The notes beneath the pieces were generated by a model. It did no database searches. It had not been told where the DNA came from and worked only from the letters and a program-made list of their open reading frames with translations. This document shows, piece by piece, positions 46,352 to 57,004 of a DNA stretch of 64,000 nucleotides. The stretch lies in contig OW028575.1 in NCBI GenBank assembly GCA_932294295.1, positions 40,427,753 through 40,491,752 on the forward strand. Direction: 5' to 3'. How positions within the stretch are numbered: the stretch's first letter is position 1; each line of letters begins with the position of its first letter. The DNA comes from Alitta virens (taxonomy: Eukaryota > Annelida > Polychaeta > Phyllodocida > Nereididae). The translations under genes were made by a program, and so were the position numbers.

Positions 46352-47654
46352 AATTAGACACCGGCGGCAGCTACTTCCCCGTGCACTGTGATGCTGTATT
46401 CCTGAACATCACGGAATCATGGAGACAAATCAAAATTGATATTAGCAGCAGGCTTCGCATGCTGGTCTCTTTGAAATATGAGAATCGAGATCCAAGGATG
46501 CTGTGATGCATCCAAATGTATTATTCCATCCAGGCTGATTGTGATGAACATGCCATGGTTGTGTGGGACATACGATGAGGGGAGAGTAGAAGTGGGAAGG
46601 GGGTGAAATAATGTAAGATGAGAAAGAAATATCAAGAAATGAAAAAGACTCCATTTGAGACCATTTCAACATTTTTAAAGACAGCGGAAAGAACGAACTC
46701 CACCTCTCTTTAAATTTGCCTATAATGATTACGTTCACTCCATACGTGAAAACTGGAAGTTTGGCACTAAAGGATCTCTTTATAGTGCGGCTCTGCTGTA
46801 TGAGAAGTACTAGGGGTTCTAAAATACCTCATCACCTGCGGTAAACATTATGTTTTGTTATTATCCAAAAACATTTGTTTACTAATATCAAAGATGTCTA
46901 ACCGTATTGATTATTTTTCTTTATGTCTCTGTATTTATCAATATATTTTTTTTCCGTTCATATGCCTTTTCATTTGTTCGTATGAACCATAACTTATTAC
47001 ACTGTCACAAGATATGTCACAATCTAAAAGACAATAGCATTTAAGATGTACTGTATTGTTTTCCAAAGGTGTCTGGGGTAGTTTTTGCACTATAGAAGGC
47101 AGAAATTAAATAGCGAAGATCACCGAAGAATAAAATCGGATTGATATTAAAGAAAAATAGAATCTGGATAGCGATATCCTGTGGAGTAGGCAGTAACTGT
47201 GACATAAAATCCATCTGTGTATATGTAGTGAAAAGGCTGTACCTGACATTATTGTCTGTGAAGAGCCTAGATTGTTTGTCTGTTTCCGGATTTTGCAATG
47301 TGTTTAGGGAAGCCAGTTTTGGCATCTGTTGTGGGCAGTGGCTGACCTTTTAGCACTAAAGGTTATTTTGGACACACAATGCTGAAGGCCCCCAAGGGCT
47401 ACTATATAGGTGACCACAGAGGGACCAGAATGAGGCATTTCTTCCCAGGTTGTCACCCTTTAAATGTTTGCCTATACATCATTTTCTTTTGCCAAAAATT
47501 TGGTCTGCTCTTTGTTCAGAGTGGTGATAAGTGGTTATTAATATAATATGTGCAACTGCGGCGTTATAGTACCTGGCCATTATGGTAAGGGACTACATGA
47601 ACTTATATGAGCCTGTTTGGTTATGTGTGAATGAAATGGTGAAGCCCCACATTT
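46352..47654. other. Unique non-coding sequence, nothing recognised
   Basis: Short frames on both strands without family resemblance. A brief family H-like phrase (TTATAGTGCGGCTCTGCTGTA) lies at 46780-46800. Confidence 0.35.
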
Positions 47655-47700
47655 AGATCACTTCTTCATTAAGGCCGCTTCGCTATAAGACCACAATTAA
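47655..47700. repeat. Family H phrase repeat
   Basis: TTCATTAAGGCCGCTTCGC, then TATAAGACCACAATTAAGCC. It directly precedes the GTA array. Confidence 0.45.
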
Positions 47701-47708
47701 GCCTATGC

Positions 47709-47835
47709 TGTAGTAGTAGAATTAGTAGAAGTAGAAGTAATGGTAGTAGTAGTAGTAGAAGTAGAAGTAGAAGCAGCAGTAGTAGTAGTAGTAGAATTAG
47801 TAGTAGTAGAAGTAGAAGCAGCAGCAGTAGTAGTA

Positions 47836-47872
<37 letters not shown>

Positions 47873-48072
47873 AAGTAGTAGTAGTAGTAGAAGTAGAAGT
47901 AGAAGTAGAAGTAGCAGTACTAGTTGAAGTGGTAGTACCCAGATAGCATTCCAAGTCAGCCAAGCATCGTTTCCATATAGGCCACTATCATTACAAGATC
48001 GTATAAACATCGCCCGCATCGCCCGCATCGCGCCAACGTTGAAATATATAGTAGTAGTAGTAGTATTAGTAG

Positions 48073-48107
<35 letters not shown>

Positions 48108-48108
48108 A

Positions 48109-48141
<33 letters not shown>

Positions 48142-48171
48142 GAGTAGTAGTAGTAGTAGTAGTAGTAGTAA

Positions 48172-48204
<33 letters not shown>

Positions 48205-48231
48205 AAGTAGTAGTAGTAGTAGTAGTAGTAA

Positions 48232-48270
<39 letters not shown>

Positions 48271-48345
48271 AAGTAGTAATAGTAGTAATAGTAGTAGTAG
48301 TAGTAGTAGTAGTAGTGTTAGTAGTAATAGAAGTAATTTTACTAG
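47709..48345. repeat. (GTA)n microsatellite array interrupted by family A copy 9
   Basis: GTA units with GAA, GCA and ATA variants. The left arm is rich in GAA variants and the right arm in ATA variants. Polythreonine, polyleucine, polyvaline and polyserine frames of up to 255 codons are repeat artefacts. Confidence 0.95.
47938..48045. mobile_element. Family A palindromic element, copy 9, nested in the (GTA)n array
   Basis: Left end CCCAGATAGCATTCCAAGTC is intact. The interior has GCCCGCATCGCCCGCATCGC, a local tandem duplication. The right terminal repeat is missing and the sequence passes from CGTTGAAATATATA straight into GTA units. Confidence 0.8.
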
Positions 48346-49871
48346 TAGTTTTATTGACATCCATGCAAGTCCATGATGGAAAACAGTACAAATGACTTAG
48401 TGAGATACTTGGCAAAAAGATGGCATGTGTTTGCATGCAATAGAACTATTGTCAAAAGAGAGGATGTCAATGCAAGATACCGTTTGAATGACAATGAGAT
48501 GACTGATGTATCAGTCATAAAGGAACTGCTTTTTGGGCATATTTCTGTTTTGTCCAAATTAGAATGCTTCCAAAAGTTAAATTATTTCTGCTCATATTGG
48601 CAATATTTTTGTAACATGTCATGGTCTGTAATTATGCCAATTTAGGAATGAATAAACATATATATATATTGAATCAATTCGAAAGGTCCATTGAATGACT
48701 TTCAAATGACATTTGAAGTAGTTAAAATCAACATTTACAATACAGGGTATATGATAATATATTTATACATAATATTTACTACATATGTATGTGCAATTGC
48801 ACGACCTTAAATGCCACTTATAACTTAGAATAGGAAATTTCTGATAATCTGAGATACTGCGTAGATTCTGGTCCCAGAGAGTGTACTGATGTTGTTCAGA
48901 CAATTACAACAGTGACATTCTCCTGATTGCTTTGCATTGCATTGTCTTGTTTCTGGGTCACGCATTTTATTGGATGAATTAACAGGACTTGACGTTGCAT
49001 TTGATGACGTGAAATGATGTGAAATAATGTGAGGTTAATAATTCAAATTATGCTCATGATAAGGGCATCTTGTGTGACCTAATTTGGCAGAATATGTATT
49101 CATGGCACTGCTTGAGTCCCTTCACTCAGCACAATTCACTGAATCAGCCATTCAGACCCCCTTGAGAGCCGCGTGCTGCTGCACATGTTGTGTACCACGT
49201 GATCGGAACCGGATATACACGTAAGACAGAGCATGCACACTGCTCTCCTCGCTACATCCAACATGGCGGATCTGGCCTTGATCTAATAACAGGCCGGATC
49301 CAGTTTGCCATTTGACGCTGATACGATAAACTCTACGGCATAATGAAGTAACCATATCTAGCATAACAGATGAACCCCCTATTAAATATACATGACACAT
49401 TTTACCCCTGATATTGCAGCCGAATAGGGGTTAAAAGCCAAGCATCTCAACTATGCAAATAATTCCTTTGAGGTTCTAACATAACTCACTAATATGGCGC
49501 CTAAAATTATCTGACCTGACCAGAAATAGCCTTGCTTGATGCCTTGTTTGTAGTAGGAAGACCATTATACACATCTATATCATATGGTCATAAAGTATGC
49601 ATGCAGTAACATGAGTTGTGTGTAATATGCATTATAAAACAATCATCTGTGAAAACAATGCTATTAACCTAGTCATTCGCAAACTGGACACATGGAAAGT
49701 GACTAGTTGTTGATAAAAGAGCACATTTAAGCTGCCGAAAGTTCTATATCCTCCAAAGGCCCCTTTAAGGAGTATATATTAAGTGGAAGACGGTCATATA
49801 ATGCACTGACAGTGGTGAAAATACATCTTTAGGCTAAGAACTGACATTGGAGGAAGCTGTTCAGATGATAC
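48346..49871. other. Unique non-coding sequence
   Basis: No gene recognised. ATGGCGGATCTGG occurs at 49263 with CACGTGAT at about 49195, a small CpG-containing patch. Confidence 0.35.
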
Positions 49872-50408
49872 TCATAACTGGTCCTCCTGTAGCCATGGGC
49901 TGAGGATCAAGTCCCGAGCTTTTGGCAGTCGATATTTACACCACCTTTTCACCTGGAGTTTCATCGAATATTGTGAAATAGTAGTGGGGGAAAGAGCAGT
50001 GGGGGACTGTAAATCAGTCTGGTGTGTTTTTTCAGGAGAGCAGAACTGCAGTGGCTGTATCAGGATCACTTTCCCCTGATACATATCTTCAATATCATGA
50101 GCAATCTTGCCACAATAAAGCAGTGCAGCACGGAAATGAAATCGCTTTGCTAGTTGGACCAGGCTAGAGGGCCTTGCCAAAATCATATTATCGCTCACTT
50201 TGGGCTTGATTGTAGACCGACCGGATCTCCTAGCGGGCCCCGGATCACCGACTTGATGATTCCCTGATGAACTGGCAAGAGCAACAGCCGCAGCAGCCGC
50301 AGCAGCCGCAGCAGCCGCAGCAGCCGCAGCAGCAGCAGCAGCAGCAACTGTTGCTTCTGTCATCTCATCTACAGAGATGGAAGTAGCCAGTGTGGCCGAC
50401 ATGGTCAT
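49872..50408 (-). CDS. Possible protein of 178 aa with poly-alanine tract, unknown function
   Basis: This is the longest non-repeat ATG frame in the window, starting at the ATG complementary to 50406-50408 in a good context (AACAAAATG) and ending at 49872. Residues 1-20 read MTMSATLATSISVDEMTEAT, followed by about 21 alanines, a basic GPARRSGRSTIKPK segment near residue 55, and a tail with no known domain. Poly-alanine beside a low-complexity basic stretch is common in transcription regulators, but no DNA-binding domain is visible. An upstream in-frame extension would run through a tRNA-like sequence, so I chose this ATG. It could also be a chance frame kept open by the GCN repeat. Confidence 0.3.
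   Translation of the reverse strand: MTMSATLATSISVDEMTEATVAAAAAAAAAAAAAAAAAAAAVALASSSGNHQVGDPGPARRSGRSTIKPKVSDNMILARPSSLVQLAKRFHFRAALLYCGKIAHDIEDMYQGKVILIQPLQFCSPEKTHQTDLQSPTALSPTTISQYSMKLQVKRWCKYRLPKARDLILSPWLQEDQL
50289..50347. repeat. GCAGCC/GCAGCA trinucleotide repeat
   Basis: Alternating GCAGCC and GCAGCA units, coding for poly-alanine in the minus-strand ORF. The mixed codons (GCT, GCG) suggest either an older repeat or some constraint on the amino acid. Confidence 0.85.
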
Positions 50409-50483
50409 TTTGTTAGCTGATGTGGTTACGAACAGCAAATTGAGGTACAAGAAAGCAGACTCAACCCATGTTGTAACCACAGA

Positions 50484-50553
50484 AGGCTGGGTGGCCAAGT
50501 GGTTATTATACCTGTCTATGGCAGTCACACTTGGTGTGTGGGTTCGAAACTAT
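50484..50553 (+). repeat. tRNA-like SINE head or pseudo-tRNA
   Basis: GGGTGGCCAAGTGGTTATTA (A box, of the type seen in long-arm tRNAs) and TGTGGGTTCGAAACTATC (B box) at normal spacing. No clean acceptor stem. It overlaps antisense to sequence upstream of the poly-alanine ORF. Confidence 0.45.
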
Positions 50554-51992
50554 CTTTACTCCAAGCCCAGGAGCTAGCTAGCCACGTCTGAGGTTCCTTC
50601 TTCGTGGCATTGGACATGAAAGGTTTACACTTTATCCTGTGCCAAAAACTATACAGTAGGAATATATTAACACGAATATTACCTTTGTGTGGATAATTTA
50701 AAACTGCAGTTATTTCCTGTGGTAAAGATAGCTTCAAAACCATGGTGCATGCAGTTATCCGAACCAAATCTGCACTAGCTATAAAATCAAGAGTACAAAG
50801 CAAAAGAACCACAGACAAAAACACAGACAGACTGAAGTACAGACAGACACAAAGAGGAAATAGAAAAATGAGAACCTGACGCCGATGGGCATAATGCAAG
50901 GTCCTTCATTTTGTGGCAGCTCAGTTGGTTTGTCATCCAAGATGTTCTTGAACCTTTCAGGAGAAGGACTTCAAAGACCAGGCCACTTTATCTCCGCTTT
51001 TGTGTAAGTGACCTTTGGCCATACTAAACCCAATTGGCCATCCTTGGCAGCCAATTTAAAGCTTATTACATACCTTGCAATCGCCTTAACAGCTGAATTT
51101 CCCAGTGACCTACATTGACCACAATTCTATCGTTTTTTCGTCTTAGGAGAACTGTCCAGGTCCTTGGCTAAGACAGTAGTCATAGTTGCTATTGTGTGAA
51201 GGTTAGGGAGATATTTTTAGGTCCTGGCTGGTGTTTATAAGGTTTTAGGTGGTGTTCTTGTTGGCTGACCCTGTAGGTTGTCCCCGTAGGTTGGGGCAAG
51301 ATAAAACACTTTTAAAGAGTAGGAGGCTGGGCTTCCCACAAGGAGGTTCAATAAATTGATTAAAGACTCCGTGTTTCTCAACATCTTCTCAATAAGCAAA
51401 TGTTTGGAAGAGAAATATCCGTGGTCCTGATAGTGGAAAGAAAAACATCGACCAGTTCCCTGATGCCTCTGAGGTTGTAGTCTGTATCTGGGAAGTATCT
51501 GTACAAATTCATGGTATCGCTAAGCATCTAAATAGACTACTCTTATCTTTTACACACACTCTGCCCATTGTCACAATAATCCGAGGGTAATTCCTCTCTC
51601 GATCGTCCTCCCCGCTGCTTCATTTTCTTGAATCTTCATTAATTCCGTAACATAAACAGCGGACCTTATTATTGGAATGAGCGGATATTAAGAATCCATC
51701 AGAATTTGCGTGTGAAAAGGTTGTGTAATGATTTTTTGAATGGATGTTGTTGAAAGGGCCCATGAGCATGCACGGTCTGTGCTGTGCGTTCGGTATCAAT
51801 GGTATTATAGGCTTCATTAAGAGCCTAGTGAACCACAAACGCAATTCAAAGGCAAATCTCCAAGGCAAAGAGAAAAGGCCCTTGCCAATAAGAATGTCAT
51901 AATTGCATGTATGCTATTTACAGACACAGCATTCAACAAATGTTTACGACCCTGCTATGCCCAGCGAGGTATGCATGCAGGAAAGGGCATTT
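50554..51992. other. Unique non-coding sequence, nothing recognised
   Basis: A purine-rich ACAGAC-repeating patch lies at 50810-50855. No gene is seen. Confidence 0.35.
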
Positions 51993-52068
51993 GGTGGGTG
52001 GGTGGTGAAACGAGCTTAACGTCCCATATTTGTTGCTCCAGATGATCAGGATAGGCAGGTGCCAAGAA
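51993..52068 (-). mobile_element. Diverged 3' end of SINE family D
   Basis: GGTGGGTGGGTGGTGAAACG, then CTTAACGTCCCATATTTG and CAGGATAGGCAGGTGCC align with the complement of the family D 3' end (compare 30492-30560), with about one mismatch in four. The tRNA-like head is lost. Confidence 0.5.
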
Positions 52069-54149
52069 AAACAGGATAGGGCAGGTTATGCTTGAAGTGT
52101 CAAGGGGTTAAAATGAGCTAAAATTAGGTAACCTGATCATAAGATCTTTATGTTTGCTCTATTACTATCTGTTTCATATGAAACATATCAATCCAGTTTT
52201 AAATGTATTAAATACGCTGGATTGTCATGGATTGACATGTGAAGCAAGCATGTGCATCTATCAAAGGATCAAACAAACAAACAAACAGTGAGCGGATAAC
52301 ATAGAAGCATCTGCCCATATACTGTACCCAGACTGAAGCCACAGGCAGGAGGCAGCGCCCAACGAATGTGCCTTTTAATGGCATGTAACGGCTTTCACAT
52401 TGGCTCACATTAGTCTGTGAAGGGCATGCTGTGGTGTGTCAATGGACTGCCGTTTGTGGCTGCTGTATGCTGTTCACAAGAAGGACAGGCCCTGCCCACG
52501 AGATCATCTCCTTTCAATGAGCTCAATCTTTCACGGGTTCTGCTTAAGCCCGAGTTTGTATGCGGACAGTAAAGCACAAAGCTAGCACCTCTCTGGGCTA
52601 TGTATACACCAGTGTTTTGTTTATTGGTGTTTGAATACCAGCCTTTGCTTGTAGCCTGTAGCCTCTTTTGCAGCTGAAAAGGCCTCTGTGTCACCTTATA
52701 TACTTGGCAGTAGTTGGAGTGTGCTTTGGTAAAAAGCCTTTTTCATATCAAATATATTCTATCATAACAAATTAGCTCGCTGAAGGTATACACACTACAT
52801 ATTGAATACACTGCCAAAGTTTAATTCCCCTAGTTCCTTTTTCAAACCATTTTCTCATCAAAACCTCATGAACACGCCGAGCCAGATGGATTGTGCCAAT
52901 GCAGCAGCATTCATAACTCAGGGGATGGCCAATCAATCATGGAAGCAGGGAAATTACCTCACATCAAGTAACTATTGACCAGGCAAACAGGCTACAGGTG
53001 TTTTTGTGCTTTGTGGTGTGTGCCATGCAGACCATTGCTAAGCCTTGATCCCAGAGTGGGAGGGGAGAGGGGGGGGCAGTTGTCAGTGGGGGGGGGGGAT
53101 GAAGGAGTTCTGTCCATGGAGGCCCCTTGGACACGAAGCCCAGGGCCATCTCTCATGCTTCCTACCCGCCTCGTCTTTCACATCATTTCTGGCGATTGAA
53201 TTACTCTTTCTGCAGATTGTGTTAGCAATGACAGTTATGCGGCTCTGAACAGGTGTCAGATTCTGCCAAGCGGACCAGCAAAGGACTGCCATACTTTTGC
53301 TGACACGTATTTACTCGTGTTGGCAAATCGTTTTCCTTGCCGCTCATAATCTGATTGCTCTATGGATTTGCCCCCTTTTTTCCCCCTATACTGATGTATT
53401 CTGCAATATAAGACATGGCGACCAGCCCCAGATGCATCATTTCCACATCAGCTGCCTCTGGTTATAGGATGTGTTTACAGCTAGCCATTTCATTTGTCCA
53501 CTTCCACCTATTGTCAAACCAAAGACCAATAAATACCTCTTTTGGCAGAATAGGCTGACTGTTGCGCAGGAAATAACATGTCAATAGACAACTTTTATTA
53601 AATTTCCTTTTGCCAGAAGAAAAAAAAAGACTGATGTTTAAAAGGTCATAGGGTCAGTGCTGAATGATAATTATCATCTGAATTCAAGATGTTAAAAGAA
53701 AACACATTGTTGATTACTTCAGTATAGTTCGCTTGTTCTCTTGTTTTGATAACTACAGTTCTACCAAATATGGCGAAGAATCTAGCTGAAGGATTCCAAG
53801 GCTGCAAACTGAGTTGGATTTCATGGAGCAAAACCTCTAGCCTGCCTAAGATATTTTGGGACATTCAAGATCATGTATTAAAGCTTAGTAGCAGGTGAAC
53901 CTCTCGTTTTTCCTCTCTGCTAAGCAAACATTACTTATGTCAGGCAAACAGTGCAGGGTCGCAGTGGAAATTCAAAATAACACAGGAGATATAGCATTCA
54001 GGCATGAGAGACATATTCGCGGATGATGCCCTCGAGTCGGGCAGATGTCGATATTGAAGGAACGAAGAAGAAGAAGAAGATACAGCGGCCTTAACTAGAC
54101 AAGAGAAGTGGTAAAAGGACTCTCTGCAGCTGTGTGCAAATAAAGTAGG
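52069..54149. other. Unique non-coding sequence; G-rich patch at 53053-53098
   Basis: No gene recognised. 53053-53098 has three G runs of 5-10 that could form a quadruplex. TGGCGAAGAATCT, a variant of the TGGCGGAGAATCC motif, is at about 53770. Confidence 0.35.
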
Positions 54150-54430
54150 TGTATGTAGATTCTTCCACCACTCCTTAGAGACTGGAACAAGAGAGAGCGC
54201 GAATCATGCGACCGTGTTTGGTGTGGGCGGCTGATCGCTGCGGTTTGTCCTTCTCGTTTGAAACAAACAAACTGGATCGATCTGTCGTCTCGTAGTGAAG
54301 CCACCAAAGACAGTGTCTTGATCATGTGATCTGTTGACAATGCGCATTCGAGGCAGAGCGGAAGCAAACGGACACGTTGAGTTCACAACAAACATGGCGG
54401 CACTTCCGGTTCAACTAACTGCTTCTCATC
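54150..54430. promoter_or_regulatory. Promoter-like CpG patch around an ATG in YY1/ETS context
   Basis: The patch has relatively many CpGs (GAGAGCGCGAATC, GCGGCTGATCGCTGCGG). It contains ACATGGCGGCACTTCCGGTT at 54393, which combines a YY1-type ATGGCGGC with an ETS-type ACTTCCGG, the pairing common in housekeeping promoters. The plus ATG at 54394 opens 29 codons (MAALPVQLTASHQP onward) to TGA at 54481. A minus-strand ATG over the same bases opens 63 codons. Neither is followed by a good splice donor, so I annotate regulation only. Confidence 0.35.
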
Positions 54431-55458
54431 AGCCGCTTGTCAAATCATCTCCCTCTCTGAAATTTTTGCACTTCAAATGCACCTGAATTAACTGGCAGAC
54501 AAAGCAGTTAGTTCCCTAGAAAAATGAACTTCAAATGCTCTAACTGCTAAATGCAGTTGCCGATTAAAGCAATTATTAATTGTACTGCTTTAAAAATGTT
54601 TAATCTTGCGAGTAACTGCTATCTTACTTAGAATTGAATCCACTTTAAAGTGTTGTATTTCGGTAACCGTTATGCAATGCGTATTTTTTCCAATTGTTCT
54701 CCTGTTACTTTTTCATTTCATCGAAATATGTGAAATAAAATGAGGATATAACAAAAGATGGTTCAATAGTATATTATGAAAATCAAGAGGATGAAGAAAC
54801 TGGTACTCGCAGACTTTGACTGATACTCGCCTGGAATTTTGTATGGCATCGTGGAATATATGATTCGTGTCAAGAAAAAAGCTATCTCCCTGAATAGATT
54901 TACTTGGGAATGGCGGAGCTGCCGTGAAACCTTATATGACATATTCTTTACCAATGTAAATAGAAGATATGAAGCTTCCCTTACGTTTTAGTCCCTGCAA
55001 GAAAGTTGAAATCTAATTCATCAATGCTGCAGACAACTGCGCAGTATTGAATTATGACATTTTGAGCAACATGTTTCCCCCTGGAAATACAATTATGATA
55101 ATATATAATTCACTTGTATCTAATGAAAATATCTGGAGACAGGACTGCTGAATGTTTCCCTAGATGTTATTGCCACACAGAATATGTAATTGGAAATTGT
55201 TTAGAGGATAGCCCTGTCTGTTTATTGTCAAGGAGGAATTGGTGTGTAGGTGTCTTGAGCAAAATGGTAATGAAAAGTTAAATGTAGTTGGTAAACAAGT
55301 GAAGTTAACTACATCCTGGTGGAAAGAGTAGGCTATCAGATTTGAAATGGTGTACTGGCACATTACCTGATAGGGATGAAGTCATAGAAATATTGATTCT
55401 ATTATGGTACTTATTGAAATTTAATAGTAGGCCTATTCGTGATGTGTCATTGTGTGTA
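54431..55458. other. Unique AT-rich non-coding sequence, nothing recognised
   Basis: Short frames only and no shared repeats. Confidence 0.4.
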
Positions 55459-55702
55459 CTCTGACCATTAGGTCAAAGGTTCGAAGCTAGACTTGGCATG
55501 ATAGATAGATAGATGGATAGATAGATAGATAGCCCAGATAGCCCAGATAGCATTCCAAATCGTATAACGTCGGCGCAATGTTAACGATATTGAAATGATG
55601 TTGAAACGATGTTGTACCAAGGGCGGCTGACATAGAAACGACGCATGCCCGATTTGGAATGCTATCTGGGTAGATAGATAGATAGGTAGATAGATAGATA
55701 GA
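55459..55702. repeat. (GATA)n array with family A copy 10 inside, preceded by a tRNA B-box-like segment
   Basis: ACCATTAGGTCAAAGGTTCG has a B-box-like GGTTCGAAG just before the GATA units begin at 55500, suggesting that the array grew from a SINE tail. GATA units continue after the insert to about 55702. Confidence 0.6.
55543..55670. mobile_element. Family A palindromic element, copy 10, nested in (GATA)n
   Basis: CCCAGATAGCATTCCAAATC at the left, CGATTTGGAATGCTATCTGGG at the right, both well preserved. CCCAGATAG is duplicated at the left edge (55533 and 55542), and TAG flanks both sides. The interior shows GATATTGAAATGATGTTGAA, again short tandem phrases. Confidence 0.9.
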
Positions 55703-55845
55703 TACAAACAAAAAGGTACACGAATGAAAGTATATGTAAGTGACTTAAGGGTGTGTAACAAACATCTTTTTGTTGAGGCGTGTATAGCCGGAGACCTCTG
55801 TTCCAGTGCTGGAGGGACACGTGTCATGGGCGATAATTAGCAATT

Positions 55846-55861
55846 CTGCAGGGGGCGCTGG
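55846..55861 (+). promoter_or_regulatory. Strong CTCF-like motif CTGCAGGGGGCGCTGG
   Basis: The core CAGGGGGCGCT is an exact match to the established bilaterian CTCF core. It lies 11 bases before ATGGCGG at 55872 in a CpG-containing patch. Confidence 0.55.
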
Positions 55862-56010
55862 TTCCATAACAATGGCGGACTTGCGCGATGTGCTTGCGTA
55901 GGAGCCATATTGGGTGAAAGCATATGGCGGAAAATCTCTTCTGGGTGCAACTATTCTCGCATGAAGGGCTACAGATTGCTTAGCGGTGAAATGGCCGGAG
56001 AGACGTGCAG
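55862..56010. promoter_or_regulatory. Promoter-like patch with repeated ATGGCGG
   Basis: AATGGCGGACTTGCGCG at 55871, AGCCATATTGGG at about 55902 and ATATGGCGGAAAATC at 55923, with GAAATGGCCGG at about 55986. The ATG at 55872 gives only nine codons. Overlapping frames on both strands are unrecognised. Confidence 0.3.
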
Positions 56011-56258
56011 CTTTCGTTGGGCGGTCAGAGACCGGTGAAACAGACAGACAGTCTGACACCATGATAGACAGACAGCCTAAAGTCATGATAGACAGCCCAA
56101 CTCGTATAGTCCTCTCACCCTTTTGTCTTAAATCTCGTGGTTACGTAGTGTACGAGATTCTCTTGGCCAGTAACTGTGGCACCAGTAACTCAAATCTCAA
56201 CCCAGAACATCCGCAGAATTAAACAGTGATTTATTTTAGAAAATAGATCACCTACGAC

Positions 56259-56402
56259 TACATGGCCAATTGTGCCACGTGCGTTTTCCATGCGTTTGGA
56301 TAAACGCATGGAAAACGCATGGTTTTTGCCTCATTATAATTAGCTAAAAACCATGCGTTTATCCTTCTCATGGAAAACGCACGCAGCACATTTGGCCATG
56401 TA
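56259..56402. mobile_element. Family B long-palindrome MITE, copy 3
   Basis: CATGGCCAATTGTGCCACGT at the left, TTTGGCCATG at the right, TA on both flanks. It is in the opposite internal orientation to copies 1 and 2 (AAACGCATGG precedes the TTATAATTAGC centre). Confidence 0.85.
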
Positions 56403-57004
56403 CAACAATTATATAAGATACATAAGCAGAACAAAAACTTGTAAAAGGAAAAAAAAACGCTACACCGTTGTTTGATGTGAGGACAGAAAGATGAAGAAAA
56501 GTGACAACAGACTTGACGGAATTAGACAGATGAGCCTGAAGCGGGGATAAGAAGTACGGTGCAATAGACAGGTAGTGGGGGGACAAGGCGGCTGAAGTGT
56601 GACAGCTGAGTGATATGTTTTCTATCCGTCTCTGAGGAGCATTAGCATAAATCAGGGAGCACAAAATCTCTGATTGTATGTAAGGCGAGCGAGCATGCAT
56701 AGGCTTGGACAGGGGCCATGGATCGGTCACCCGCTAGACCAAACATATTCGTGTCCTTGACCATTGTCCAGGGCTGGGCTTGACAATCCTGCTGCACAAT
56801 TCCTCCCCACATATTGTCCTGGTCTTCCCCTGTACTGCACGGAAGCCTAATCCAGCATAAGCCATAGGAGGAGCATAATGCAGGCTTCTAAGGATATCAA
56901 TCATGGCACGAAATGCTCTTTCCTCTGCACAGAAAGTCATAAAAAAAGCGAGCAAAGCGATGATTGTTCAGCAGTTCAGTTAAATGAGGCAAGCAATTCT
57001 TTGG
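56403..57004. other. Unique non-coding sequence, nothing recognised
   Basis: A 120-codon minus frame at 56368-56730 starts inside the unique block and runs into the family B palindrome. It is not convincing as a gene. Confidence 0.35.

Noticed and set aside
47669..48436. 255-codon minus frame rich in threonine and leucine, with other long frames over the same bases
   Set aside because: It is an artefact of the stop-free GTA trinucleotide array; every frame is homopolymeric and the array is broken by a transposon copy.
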